From an uncultured Acidaminococcus sp. (lineage in GTDB: Bacteria > Bacillota > Negativicutes > Acidaminococcales > Acidaminococcaceae), in contig UPXT01000063.1 in NCBI GenBank assembly GCA_900538365.1, positions 1-7,375 on the forward strand: a stretch of DNA of 7,375 nucleotides. Reading direction: 5' to 3'. The translations under genes were made by a program, and so were the position numbers. Below, piece after piece: positions 1-6,955 of this stretch (position 1 is the stretch's first letter; every line of letters starts with the position of its first letter). The notes below the pieces were generated by a model that was given only the letters and a program-made list of their open reading frames with translations, was not told the DNA's origin and ran no database searches.

Positions 1-173
1 CCCTTTATTTTGCAAGGACTATTTTTCCCTACCGAGAAACATTTTACGCTTAGCCCCGCCTTTATCCTTACTCAATAGGCGGAAGCCTTCCAGCACGCCT
101 ATTCAAAAACGCCCCACCCGTTTCCCCCTACTAAAGAAAGACCATTTCTTCCAATCAATCATAAGTCTTTCTA
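1..173. other. Non-coding or gene-edge stretch with an 8-bp inverted repeat
   Basis: No gene is recognisable here. One + strand frame is open from base 2 to the stop at 197-199 (about 65 codons, no start visible). Its translation is low in complexity and resembles no family I know, so I do not call it a gene tail. A perfect inverted repeat AATAGGCG / CGCCTATT lies at 74-81 and 96-103 with a 14-base centre. It is not followed by a T-run on either strand, so it is not a typical terminator. It could be an operator or chance. Confidence 0.4.
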
Positions 174-202
174 TTGACAGCCGCCTTTTTTCATCGTAAA
201 GT
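174..202 (+). promoter_or_regulatory. Promoter of the Cys/Met-metabolism enzyme gene
   Basis: A perfect -35 box TTGACA (174-179) is followed by exactly 17 bases and a -10-like TAAAGT (197-202, 4 of 6 consensus bases). Transcription would start near 209, giving an untranslated leader of about 69 bases before the ATG at 278. The match is that of a sigma-A/sigma-70 housekeeping promoter. Confidence 0.65.
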
Positions 203-277
203 AGTAGGAAATCATCGATGTGGTTTCTTTTATGCTTCTTAATCCTATTAATTATCTATGTTTTAGGAGGGGTTTCC

Positions 278-1414
278 ATGAAGTTTCAAACAACCTGTAT
301 CCATGGAGACGGGCCCAATGATGCAACGGGTGCCGTTTCACCGGCGATTTACTGTACGTCCACCTTTTCCCATCCTCATGTAGGAGAGTCAACGGGTTTC
401 AACTACACCCGGGAATCCAATCCCACCCATGCCCGTTTGGAAAAAGTCATGTCCGCCCTTGAAGGCGGCGTCGATGCCCTTGCCTTTTCGTCCGGCATGG
501 CTGCCATTGATGCGGTGATGCGTCTTTTTGTATCTGGGGACCACATCCTTACAGGCTTTGATCTTTATGGCGGTTCCTTCCGTCTCTTCCGTTCCGTCTA
601 CGAACCGTATGGCCTGACCTTTTCTGCGCTTCATACAAGCGACCTTGAGGCCGTGGAAAAAGCCATTACACCTAAAACAAAGGCCATCTATCTGGAAACG
701 CCGACAAATCCCACTATGGAAATCACTGACCTGCGCGCCCTGGCGGAACTGGCCCACAAAAAGGGGCTTTTGGTCATCGTCGACAATACATTCCTCACTC
801 CCTATTTCCAACGCCCACTGGAACTTGGCTGCGATATCGTCCTGCACAGCGGGACGAAGTACCTAGCCGGTCACAACGATATCCTTGCAGGCTTTGTCAT
901 CAGCCGAGAAAAAACCATCGCCGAAAAACTTCGTTCCATCTACAAAACAACAGGAGCCTGCCTGAGCGTCTTTGACGCCTGGCTCATGCTGCGCAGCCTC
1001 CGTACCCTCCCCCTGCGTATGCGCCAGCACGAGAAAAACGCGGAAACACTGGCTGCTTTCCTAAAGACCCAGCCCCATGTGCAAAAGGTCCTTTATCCAG
1101 GCCTTCCCGAACATCCGGGGTATGAGATCCAGAAAAAACAGGCCACTGGTTTTGGCGGCATGATTTCATTTTATGTTGATACGCCGGAATGGGCCAAGAA
1201 AATCCTTGAAGGAATCTCCCTCATCCAATTTGCTGAAAGTTTGGGCGGAGCCGAAAGCCTCATGACCTATCCCCGTACCCAGACCCATGCGGACCTGACG
1301 GCGGAAGAAGCTAAGGAAAAGGGAATCACGGATACACTCCTGCGCTTTTCCGTAGGTCTCGAAGATGCAGAAGACCTCAAAGATGACCTCCAGTCCGTCT
1401 TCAAGAATCTCTAA
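278..1414 (+). CDS. PLP-dependent Cys/Met-metabolism enzyme (cystathionine gamma-synthase/lyase family)
   Basis: This 378-residue protein is a cytosolic fold-type I PLP enzyme of the transsulfuration family, which makes or splits cystathionine or related gamma-substituted amino acids. Visible landmarks are Y43 and R45 in NYTRESNPT (phosphate contact from the neighbouring subunit), SSGMAA from S71 (phosphate loop), Y97 in DLYGG, D169 in VDNTF (pyridine nitrogen), the Schiff-base lysine K194 in HSGTKYLAGHND, and a C-terminal ESLGGAESLMTYPRTQTHAD block that binds the substrate carboxylate. The residue after YG is Gly99, where methionine gamma-lyases carry a key Cys, which argues against that activity. 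The start at 278 has AGGAGG (265-270) seven bases upstream. An in-frame ATG at 218 would add 20 hydrophobic residues and is disfavoured. Its own promoter and terminator flank it, so it is probably monocistronic. Which transsulfuration reaction it catalyses cannot be fixed from sequence alone. Confidence 0.93.
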   Translation: MKFQTTCIHGDGPNDATGAVSPAIYCTSTFSHPHVGESTGFNYTRESNPTHARLEKVMSALEGGVDALAFSSGMAAIDAVMRLFVSGDHILTGFDLYGGSFRLFRSVYEPYGLTFSALHTSDLEAVEKAITPKTKAIYLETPTNPTMEITDLRALAELAHKKGLLVIVDNTFLTPYFQRPLELGCDIVLHSGTKYLAGHNDILAGFVISREKTIAEKLRSIYKTTGACLSVFDAWLMLRSLRTLPLRMRQHEKNAETLAAFLKTQPHVQKVLYPGLPEHPGYEIQKKQATGFGGMISFYVDTPEWAKKILEGISLIQFAESLGGAESLMTYPRTQTHADLTAEEAKEKGITDTLLRFSVGLEDAEDLKDDLQSVFKNL

Positions 1415-1424
1415 AACAGTTTTT

Positions 1425-1463
1425 GGGCTGTCACCCCACCATACAGGGCGGCAGCTCTTTTTT
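1425..1463 (+). terminator. Rho-independent terminator of the PLP enzyme gene
   Basis: The arms GGGCTGTC (1425-1432) and GGCAGCTC (1450-1457) pair with two G-U wobbles. The stem continues inward as CCC/GGG after one mismatch, and six T residues follow (1458-1463). It starts ten bases after the stop codon. Confidence 0.75.
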
Positions 1464-1499
1464 CATGCCTTGCCTCTATCCAAACCAGGGGAAATAGTG

Positions 1500-1505
1500 T
1501 AAAAT
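1500..1505 (+). promoter_or_regulatory. Possible -10 box for the GNAT gene
   Basis: TAAAAT matches five of six -10 consensus bases and lies between the preceding terminator and the GNAT gene. The base stretch 17 upstream (TATCCA) is a poor -35, so the promoter is only tentative. A promoter is needed somewhere here because a terminator precedes the gene. Confidence 0.3.
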
Positions 1506-1556
1506 ATCTTAAGCCGTAAAACACTTAGAAACATTAGACAAGGAAAGGAGTACGGC

Positions 1557-1847
1557 ATGGACGATCGCATCAGTGTACGCTTTGAAGAAAATAATAACCG
1601 TTCCGCAGCTTACGATGGAGACCAGGAAGTAGGGTACTGTTCCTACACCCTTGATGGAGATGTCTGGGTCATTGAACACACCGTCGTCGATCCCGCCTAT
1701 GGGGGAAGAGGCCTTGCCCGCCGTCTCGTAGACGCTGTTGTCATGGGAGCCCGGGATAGCCACGTCAAGATTCTGCCCATGTGTTCCTACGCCGTGAGCC
1801 TTTTTAAGAAGGATCGCAAATACGACGACGTAAACGCCAATCTCTAA
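1557..1847 (+). CDS. Small GNAT-family N-acetyltransferase (COG2388-like)
   Basis: This 96-residue protein matches the short acetyltransferase group related to YidJ/NATD1 (Acetyltransf_CG type), which consists of little more than the acetyl-CoA-binding core. The diagnostic stretch is IEHTVVDPAYGGRGLARRLV (residues 39-58), where GGRGLA is the acetyl-CoA pyrophosphate loop. It is followed by KILPMCSYAVSLFKK, with the conserved Cys76, and by a terminal KYDDV. The N-terminal half gives the expected beta strands (EVGYCSYTLDGDVWVIEHT). Length is normal for the group. AAAGGAG (1544-1550) lies six bases before the ATG and supports the start. The gene stands alone between two terminators. The substrate is unknown: members of this group are mostly uncharacterised, so protein or small-molecule acetylation are both possible. 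Confidence 0.88.
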   Translation: MDDRISVRFEENNNRSAAYDGDQEVGYCSYTLDGDVWVIEHTVVDPAYGGRGLARRLVDAVVMGARDSHVKILPMCSYAVSLFKKDRKYDDVNANL

Positions 1848-1864
1848 CCATGACGTCACCGTGC

Positions 1865-1908
1865 AAAAAGCCGGAAGAACCTGTTAAAAATGGTTCTTCC
1901 GGCTTTTT
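1865..1908. terminator. Bidirectional terminator between converging genes
   Basis: Perfect 17-base arms (1865-1881 and 1892-1908) enclose a 10-base loop. The outer five bases are A5 on one side and T5 on the other, so the hairpin ends in a T-run when read in either direction. It sits 17 bases after the GNAT stop and 15 bases after the glyS stop on the opposite strand, and it can serve both. Confidence 0.92.
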
Positions 1909-1923
1909 AGTATGGTGACGTTT

Positions 1924-3984
1924 TTATTTCATGACAAGAAGGGAGACATCACCTACACAGCCAATGAGACTGCGGATCTTTGTCAAGAGGGCAAGACGGT
2001 TTTGCTTTACGGCCTCATCCTTATCCATGACCATGACGTCATCAAAGAAACGGTTGATGGGTGCAGAAAGGCTGTCGCAGGCGGTAAGGACGCCGGCAAA
2101 ATCACGGGAAAGAAGCCTTCCATGTACGGTTTCAGCAGCTTTTTTCACGGCTTCAAAGAGGGCTTTTTCAGCGTCCTCTTTTAAAAGGGTCTCAGAAATA
2201 GGTGCTTCGACGCGACTTTTCTTGGTGATATTTTCTACGCGGGTAAAGGCCTGGAGCGTTTCCGGTGCCTTTTCCGTACCGAGATAGGCTGTCAGGGCAT
2301 CAGCGGCAGCAAAAGCATCGCACAGGTCATCCCGGCCTTCGGCACCAAGGACGGCATCGACGATATCATATCGAACGCCGCGATCAAGCATCATGTTCTT
2401 GGAACGCTGGGCGAAGAATTCAACAATATCGGCTGCAAGTTTGTCTTCACTTTGATCGGTTTTGGGCAGGCGGCTCAAGGTTTCCTTGATGGCCCTTGTA
2501 AGGGCAAAGTGGATGTTTCCGTCGCTGACGATATTGAGGATACCCAGGGCCTGGCGGCGCAGGGCATAGGGATCCTGGGACCCGGTCGGGGCTTCCCCGC
2601 GGCTGAAGGTTGCCGTGATGTTATCCAGTTTATCGGCAATGGCAAGGAGACGGCCTTCATTCGTCTGGGGCAGTTCATCGCCGGCAAAGCGCGGCATGTA
2701 CTGCTCGCCAATGGCCGTCGAGACCGTGTCGCCTTCGCCGTCAAGGAGGGCATATTCACGGCCCATGGTCCCCTGCAGTTCCGTAAATTCCGTAACCATA
2801 CCGGTCACAAGGTCAGCTTTGCTGAGGCGGGCAGCACGGACGAGGGCTTTTTCATCGGCGGCAACGCCCGATTCCTTGGCAAGGTAGCTCGTAAGGGCTT
2901 CGAGGCGTTCCGTTTTTTCGTACATATTTCCCATGCCGCGCTGGAAGGCCACATCGTGCAGGGCTTCCCGATGCGCTTCCAAGCTCTTTTTCCGGTCGTT
3001 TTCAAAGAAGAAGACCGCGTCGTCAAGACGGGCACGGAGGACGCGTTCGTTGCCGTGGGTCACAATATCAAGATGTTCACGGTTGCCGTTGCGGACCGTA
3101 ATGAAATAGGGCAAAAGCTTGCCGCTGTCATCAAGGACAGGGAAGTAACGCTGATGGTCGCGCATCGGTGTAATGACAGCTTCTTTCGGGAGCTTCAGGT
3201 ACTTATCATCAATGGAACCGCAAAGGGCCGTCGGATATTCAACAAGATAGGTGACTTCATCCAGCAGGTCTTCGGAAATCGCCGTATGGCCGCCGGCTTT
3301 TTTGCCCAACGCTTCGATTTGTTCCCTGATGAGGGCACGGCGTTTTTCCACGTCGACAATGATGAAGTTTTCTTCGAGGGTCTTTACATAAGCCTCTGCC
3401 GAAGGAATCGTAATGGTCCGGCTGCCTAGGAAGCGATGGCCGCGGGTCACATTGCCGCTTTTGACATCGTTTGCTTCAACAGGAATGACCTCACTGTCAA
3501 GGAGGGCCACCATCCAGTGGAAAGGACGGACAAACCCGAAGTCATAGTCAGCCCAGCGCATGGTCTTCGGGAAGGACAGACTGTGGAGAATATCATCCAA
3601 TAAAGCAGGCAGCAGGGCCTTGGTTTCACCGCCCTGTGTGTGTTTGATGGCATAAACATAGCCATCCCGTTTTTCAAGGGCAGAGACCTCCACACCCTGA
3701 CCGCGGGCAAAGCCCTCTACGGCTTTCGTCGGATTGCCATTTGGATCAAAGGCAATCTTAAGGGACGGGCCCTTGCTCTCTGTCGTCATATCTTCCTGAC
3801 GGTCGGCAACGCCTTCGGCAACAAAGGCCATGCGGCGCGGCGTTCCATAGACGCTTACTTTTTCAAAAGGAATGCGGGCTTCCTTGAGTTTGGTTTCTGC
3901 CAGTTCCTTGTAATTGTTCAAGATTCCCGGCATGTATTGGGCCGGCATTTCTTCCGTTCCGATTTCATATAATAACGTAGCCAT
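1924..3984 (-). CDS. glyS: Glycine--tRNA ligase beta subunit
   Basis: This 686-residue beta subunit belongs to the bacterial alpha2beta2 glycyl-tRNA synthetase. It binds tRNA-Gly, while the alpha subunit carries the catalytic site. Family landmarks are the N-terminal LLYEIGTEEMPAQYMPG (4-20), YGTPRRMAF (46-54), the central block EYPTALCGSIDDKYLKLP with ITPMRDHQRYFPV (249-283), LLPYFITVRNG (290-300), the HD-like region TGMVTEFTELQGTMGREYA (394-412), ADKLDNI (450-456) and DPYALRRQALGI (471-482). The C-terminal ~110 residues, from about TRVENITKK (581), fit the DALR-type anticodon-binding domain. Length is normal and the frame is intact. The ATG overlaps the glyQ stop by one base (TAATG), with a GAGGG site eight bases upstream inside glyQ, so the two are translationally coupled. 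It ends at the bidirectional terminator and is controlled by the T-box upstream of glyQ. Confidence 0.98.
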   Translation of the reverse strand: MATLLYEIGTEEMPAQYMPGILNNYKELAETKLKEARIPFEKVSVYGTPRRMAFVAEGVADRQEDMTTESKGPSLKIAFDPNGNPTKAVEGFARGQGVEVSALEKRDGYVYAIKHTQGGETKALLPALLDDILHSLSFPKTMRWADYDFGFVRPFHWMVALLDSEVIPVEANDVKSGNVTRGHRFLGSRTITIPSAEAYVKTLEENFIIVDVEKRRALIREQIEALGKKAGGHTAISEDLLDEVTYLVEYPTALCGSIDDKYLKLPKEAVITPMRDHQRYFPVLDDSGKLLPYFITVRNGNREHLDIVTHGNERVLRARLDDAVFFFENDRKKSLEAHREALHDVAFQRGMGNMYEKTERLEALTSYLAKESGVAADEKALVRAARLSKADLVTGMVTEFTELQGTMGREYALLDGEGDTVSTAIGEQYMPRFAGDELPQTNEGRLLAIADKLDNITATFSRGEAPTGSQDPYALRRQALGILNIVSDGNIHFALTRAIKETLSRLPKTDQSEDKLAADIVEFFAQRSKNMMLDRGVRYDIVDAVLGAEGRDDLCDAFAAADALTAYLGTEKAPETLQAFTRVENITKKSRVEAPISETLLKEDAEKALFEAVKKAAETVHGRLLSRDFAGVLTACDSLSAPINRFFDDVMVMDKDEAVKQNRLALLTKIRSLIGCVGDVSLLVMK

Positions 3985-4862
3985 TAGTTGTTCCCTCTCT
4001 TCAACATAGGAAATCCCATCTTTTCACGCTGCTCTACATACGCCGCTGCACACAGGCGGGCCAGGGCGCGGACACGGCCGATGTAGTTGGTCCGTTCGTC
4101 AACGCTGATTGCGCCCCGCGCGTCCAAAAGGTTGAACGTATGGGAGCATTTGAGCACATAATCATAAGCCGGATGGATGTTCCCCGTTAACAGGACCCGT
4201 TTGGCTTCCTTTTCGTATTTGTCAAAGAGGTCAAAGAGCAGATCCGTATCGGCAATATCAAAGCTGTAGCAGGACTGTTCCACTTCGTTTGTGTGGTACA
4301 CATCGCCATAGGTCACATCGCCCACCCATTTGATATCATAGACATTTTCCACACCTTGGATATACATAGCAAGGCGTTCAAGACCATACGTAATTTCAAC
4401 AGCGACCGGTTTGATATCCAGGCTGCCAACCTGCTGGAAGTAGGTGAACTGCGTCACTTCCATTCCGTCAAGCCAAACTTCCCAGCCCATGCCCCAGGCA
4501 CCCAGGGTCGGCGATTCCCAGTTGTCCTCGACGAAACGGATATCGTGTTCTTCGGGATGGATCCCTAGTTCGCGCAGGCTTTCAAGATAGAGTTCCTGAA
4601 TGTTGTCTGGAGACGGTTTCATGATCACCTGGAACTGATGGTGCTGATAAAGGCGGTTCGGGTTGTCGCCATAACGGCCGTCAGCCGGACGGCGGGACGG
4701 TTCCACATAGCACACGTTCCACGGCTCCGGTCCCAAGACGCGAAGGAAGGTTGCGGGGTTCATGGTCCCAGCCCCCTTTTCTACGTCATAAGGATGGAAG
4801 TTGATGCATTGCTGACGCCCCCAATAGGCACTCAGCGCCGAAATGATGTCTTGAAAATTCAT
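3984..4862 (-). CDS. glyQ: Glycine--tRNA ligase alpha subunit
   Basis: This 292-residue alpha subunit is the catalytic class II core of glycyl-tRNA synthetase; it activates glycine with ATP and pairs with GlyS. Clear signatures are YWGRQQCINFHPYD (13-26), GAGTMNPATFLRVLGPEPW (30-48), the motif 2-like SRRPADGRYGDNPNR (56-70) with HHQFQVIMKPSP, WESPTLGAWGMGWEVW (115-130), and class II motif 3 EITYGLERLAMY (156-167) with its ATP-binding arginine. Length is standard. The start is fixed by AGGAGG (4871-4876) eight bases before the ATG. It is the first gene of the glyQS operon, overlaps glyS by one base, and lies directly behind a glycine T-box attenuator. Uncharged tRNA-Gly should therefore raise its expression. 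Confidence 0.98.
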   Translation of the reverse strand: MNFQDIISALSAYWGRQQCINFHPYDVEKGAGTMNPATFLRVLGPEPWNVCYVEPSRRPADGRYGDNPNRLYQHHQFQVIMKPSPDNIQELYLESLRELGIHPEEHDIRFVEDNWESPTLGAWGMGWEVWLDGMEVTQFTYFQQVGSLDIKPVAVEITYGLERLAMYIQGVENVYDIKWVGDVTYGDVYHTNEVEQSCYSFDIADTDLLFDLFDKYEKEAKRVLLTGNIHPAYDYVLKCSHTFNLLDARGAISVDERTNYIGRVRALARLCAAAYVEQREKMGFPMLKRGNN

Positions 4863-4880
4863 GGTTTTCTCCTCCTAAAC

Positions 4881-4937
4881 AAAAACTCCCGTCTCTGCAA
4901 TATAGACGAGAATCATCTACATTACAGGGACGGGAGT
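4881..4937 (-). terminator. T-box intrinsic terminator ahead of glyQ
   Basis: The arms ACTCCCGTC and GACGGGAGT (4929-4937 and 4885-4893) pair perfectly. Inside them CUGUAAU pairs with AUUGCAG, and GUAGA with UCUAU, with only a C/A mismatch at the junction, so about 21 pairs close a nine-base loop. TTTT follows (4881-4884), making five T with the last stem base. The 5' arm shares bases with the antiterminator (4924-4933), so the two folds exclude each other. Confidence 0.92.
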
Positions 4938-5023
4938 GACTTCCGCGGTTCCACCCTGTTTGCTGCCAAGGCAGCCTCTCTTGTGGTGCAGTCGCTCAGG
5001 GATGCCAACCCCTTCATTGCGCT
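4881..5023 (-). promoter_or_regulatory. Glycine T-box riboswitch (glyQS leader) with a reduced Stem I
   Basis: On the - strand the leader carries the T-box motif AGGGTGGAACCGCGG (4943-4957). Its UGGA bulge (4950-4953) complements a U73-CCA tRNA end, as expected for tRNA-Gly. The antiterminator pairs ACAGGG (4954-4959) with CCCUGU (4924-4929), and GCGG with CCGU across the seven-base bulge. Stem III is GCUGC/GCAGC (4962-4975). Stem I lies at 4990-5023: a basal AG-CGC/GCG-(A)-CU helix, a textbook kink-turn (AAU bulge, then GA opposite GA), an AGGG/CCCU helix, and an eight-base loop GUUGGCAU holding the Gly specifier GGC (5004-5006). No specifier-loop 5' strand, distal arm or Stem II is present, so the leader is only about 143 bases. 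This is a transcription-attenuation type. The T-box identity is very sure; the exact Stem I fold is by hand. Confidence 0.95.
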
Positions 5024-5029
5024 CCGAAC

Positions 5030-5058
5030 AATATAGCAAAATTGGGCAAGATTGTCAA
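5030..5058 (-). promoter_or_regulatory. Promoter of the T-box/glyQS transcript
   Basis: On the - strand a perfect TTGACA (5053-5058) is followed by 17 bases and TATATT (5030-5035, 5 of 6 consensus). The predicted first base is the A at about 5023. That is where the paired Stem I begins, which supports the very short 5' region of the T-box. Confidence 0.85.
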
Positions 5059-5360
5059 GGTGACGATAAGGACAAAGGAGGGGAAAAGCGGACAAGGAAA
5101 AAGCTAAAAAGACGGCCTTGATACTGTGGAGCTGTGGTGCTAAAAGACCGTGAGTCCGGCGCCAAACCACCCTTAATGAATGGAACGGCCCGCCTTTGTG
5201 TTTTCCCTTGGAATTTGATGCAAAACATCGATCTGCCTTGCCAAGACGAATCGAAACCAGGAAAGATCCATAAGCATTTTTCAGCAAAATTTCCAGGGTT
5301 GGCCGTGGATAAGAAGCATGGCGCCGTTTCCATCTGCAGTACGTCCCTTCCTGCAAAACG
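5059..5360. other. About 300 bases without a recognisable gene
   Basis: Open frames run through here on both strands, the longest on the - strand from 5392 to 4922. It crosses the glyQS promoter and T-box, and its translation is rich in Arg, Ser and Pro with no family resemblance, so I treat it as chance. A GATG/CATC mini-hairpin lies at 5218-5230. CGTGGATAA at 5304-5312 differs by one base from a DnaA box, but it is single. I identify no known structured RNA. Confidence 0.45.
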
Positions 5361-5408
5361 CCATGAGCCCATTGCTTCGGATATTTTCCCAAAGCAATGG
5401 GCTCATGG
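5361..5408 (-). terminator. Terminator of the amino acid permease gene
   Basis: The perfect 17-base arms CCATGAGCCCATTGCTT (5361-5377) and its complement (5392-5408) enclose a 14-base loop. It lies 47 bases beyond the permease stop on the - strand, where the stem is followed by CGTTTTG. Read on the + strand it is followed directly by TTTTC, so it may work both ways. It separates the permease from glyQS. Confidence 0.85.
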
Positions 5409-5455
5409 TTTTCATCAAATCAGAGCGATTTGTGTGCAGAGTTTAATGATTGAGA

Positions 5456-6910
5456 TTATGCAGTCTCACCCAATCTTTCCCTTTCGCGGCGGGCAAGGAT
5501 TGGGAAAATAAAGCCAATTCCGAGGAGGATGACCGGCGTTACGACGTTCATGATCATCTGGAACCACCAGGTGGAAGAATACATCTCCACACCGTAAGGA
5601 ACCATGCCCATGAGGGAAGCAAAGGTCGTCAGGGCAAAGCACCAGAAACCAATCATAAAGCCGGTGCCTTTGCTCTTTGTAAGATAATAGGAAGAGCTGT
5701 ACGCTTTTTTAGCCCGTTTGAGTGCCATATAGGCCAGGAAGACCCACAGGTAGGAAAGGGGCATGCAGATGGCATTCAGGCGCAGGAGCCAGATATAAAG
5801 CGTTGTCATATCGCCAATGCCGAGTGCCGGGACAATGATGAGGATGCTGACGAGGATGCCCGTCAGTTTGTATCCGCTTACAGGAATGCCCTTTTCATTG
5901 ATTTTCGTGAAGGAATGAGGTACGAATTTCGGATCAACGTCACTCAGGAGGAACTTGATGGGCGCGTCGATGGAAATGGCGAGAGTTGCCGCCTGTCCAA
6001 AGAACTGGCAAATCGCATAGAGGATGACGAAAGCACGGCCGACCCCATAATAGGCTCCCAATTTGGCAAAGCAGTAGTAAGCCCCATTCATCATAAGGTC
6101 TTTCGGCACATTGTTGGGGTCAAACATAAGACCCATGGCAAAGGTCCCAAGAACAGCCGTAACAGCCACCATTACGGTCATGACAATCATGGCACGCGGG
6201 AATTCCTTGTCCGGGTTCTGAAGGTTCGTGACATACGGTGCGATGCGTTCACAGCCACCAACAGCAAAGACGAGGATGCTGAGGGTCGTCATGTATTCAA
6301 AGTTGAAGTTCGGCATGAACGTATCCCAGCTAAGGCTGTAGGAGAAGGTCTTTGCTTCTGTGATGTAAGGAGCGGCGAGAACGAGCAGCACATAAAGGAT
6401 GCTCATGATGAACATAAAGGAACCAGCAATGGAACCAATGCGCTTCAAGGCCGATACGCCCTGAGCGGCATACCACATAAAGAACATAAAAATGCCGAGG
6501 CTGATAAGCTGAAGCATCATAGGCGAAATCATGGTCGTCAGCTGATCATTCTGGAAGACGGCCCACCCCATGGCAATAAGGATATTCTGCGGTTTCTGGG
6601 CTAGATACGGAATATTGACAACCCAGAAAGTCCAGCCAGCAAAGAAAGCCAGTTTGGAACTCATGGTTTCCTTGATCCAGGAGCTGACACCGCCAGCACC
6701 ATTTTCAAAGGTCGCGCCCATTTCCCCAACCATCAAAGTATAGGGAATGAAGTAGAAGAGGAAGAGGATCATCCAAGAAACGACGACCTTCAATCCTTGG
6801 TTGGCAAAGCCGTTGACCGTATTGCCAAAGCCCCACACGACCGTGTAGGCCATCAGGCACAGGGCTTGCCAAGTCATGGCTTTGTTTTTTGAATTTGTGT
6901 TGCTGCTCAT
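5456..6910 (-). CDS. APC-superfamily amino acid permease
   Basis: This 484-residue integral membrane protein has about 12 hydrophobic helices, roughly at 15-37, 43-66, 86-104, 129-149, 160-181, 206-222, 238-262, 286-312, 347-365, 369-395, 416-437 and 447-472. A charged N-terminus precedes the first helix and a charged tail (ARRERERLGETA) follows the last. Helix 1 carries the unwound APC signature WGFGN (26-30). Helix 2 ends in the conserved GEMGATFENGAGGVSSWI (62-79). Helix 6 carries FAVGGCERIAPYVTNLQNPDKEFPRA (215-240), the APC substrate-gating segment. These features resemble the YjeM / glutamate:GABA antiporter branch, which moves amino acids across the inner membrane by antiport or proton symport. 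The substrate cannot be told from sequence. The start is supported by AGGGGGG (6918-6924) seven bases upstream. It has its own promoter, operator-like palindromes and terminator, and is probably monocistronic. Confidence 0.93.
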   Translation of the reverse strand: MSSNTNSKNKAMTWQALCLMAYTVVWGFGNTVNGFANQGLKVVVSWMILFLFYFIPYTLMVGEMGATFENGAGGVSSWIKETMSSKLAFFAGWTFWVVNIPYLAQKPQNILIAMGWAVFQNDQLTTMISPMMLQLISLGIFMFFMWYAAQGVSALKRIGSIAGSFMFIMSILYVLLVLAAPYITEAKTFSYSLSWDTFMPNFNFEYMTTLSILVFAVGGCERIAPYVTNLQNPDKEFPRAMIVMTVMVAVTAVLGTFAMGLMFDPNNVPKDLMMNGAYYCFAKLGAYYGVGRAFVILYAICQFFGQAATLAISIDAPIKFLLSDVDPKFVPHSFTKINEKGIPVSGYKLTGILVSILIIVPALGIGDMTTLYIWLLRLNAICMPLSYLWVFLAYMALKRAKKAYSSSYYLTKSKGTGFMIGFWCFALTTFASLMGMVPYGVEMYSSTWWFQMIMNVVTPVILLGIGFIFPILARRERERLGETA

Positions 6911-6935
6911 TTCGATACCCCCCTAATTGGTTTAA

Positions 6936-6953
6936 GTGCAACATTTGTTACAC
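6936..6953. promoter_or_regulatory. Operator-like palindrome at the permease transcription start
   Basis: GTGCAACATTTGTTACAC is an 18-base palindrome with eight-base half-sites differing at one position. It lies three bases downstream of the -10 box and covers the predicted transcription start (~6949). That is the position of a repressor site blocking initiation. The regulator family cannot be named from this alone. Confidence 0.55.
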
Positions 6954-6955
6954 GT

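Noticed and set aside
2..199. Open + strand frame at the left edge as a possible gene tail
   Set aside because: It is compositionally unlike a protein, its stop lies inside the -10 box, and nothing family-like is seen.
2452..3429. 325-codon open frame on the + strand
   Set aside because: It lies entirely antisense to glyS, whose identity is certain. It is a shadow of codon bias in that gene.
5304..5312. DnaA-box-like CGTGGATAA
   Set aside because: It is a single copy with one mismatch, without clustering or an AT-rich unwinding region, so there is no sign of an origin.
4922..5392. 156-codon open frame on the - strand between permease and glyQ
   Set aside because: It runs through the glyQS promoter and the conserved T-box, has no ribosome binding site, and its translation resembles no protein family.
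5450..6604. 384-codon open frame on the + strand
   Set aside because: It is antisense to the permease. The translation is hydrophilic and His/Asp/Lys-rich, typical of the complement of a membrane protein gene.
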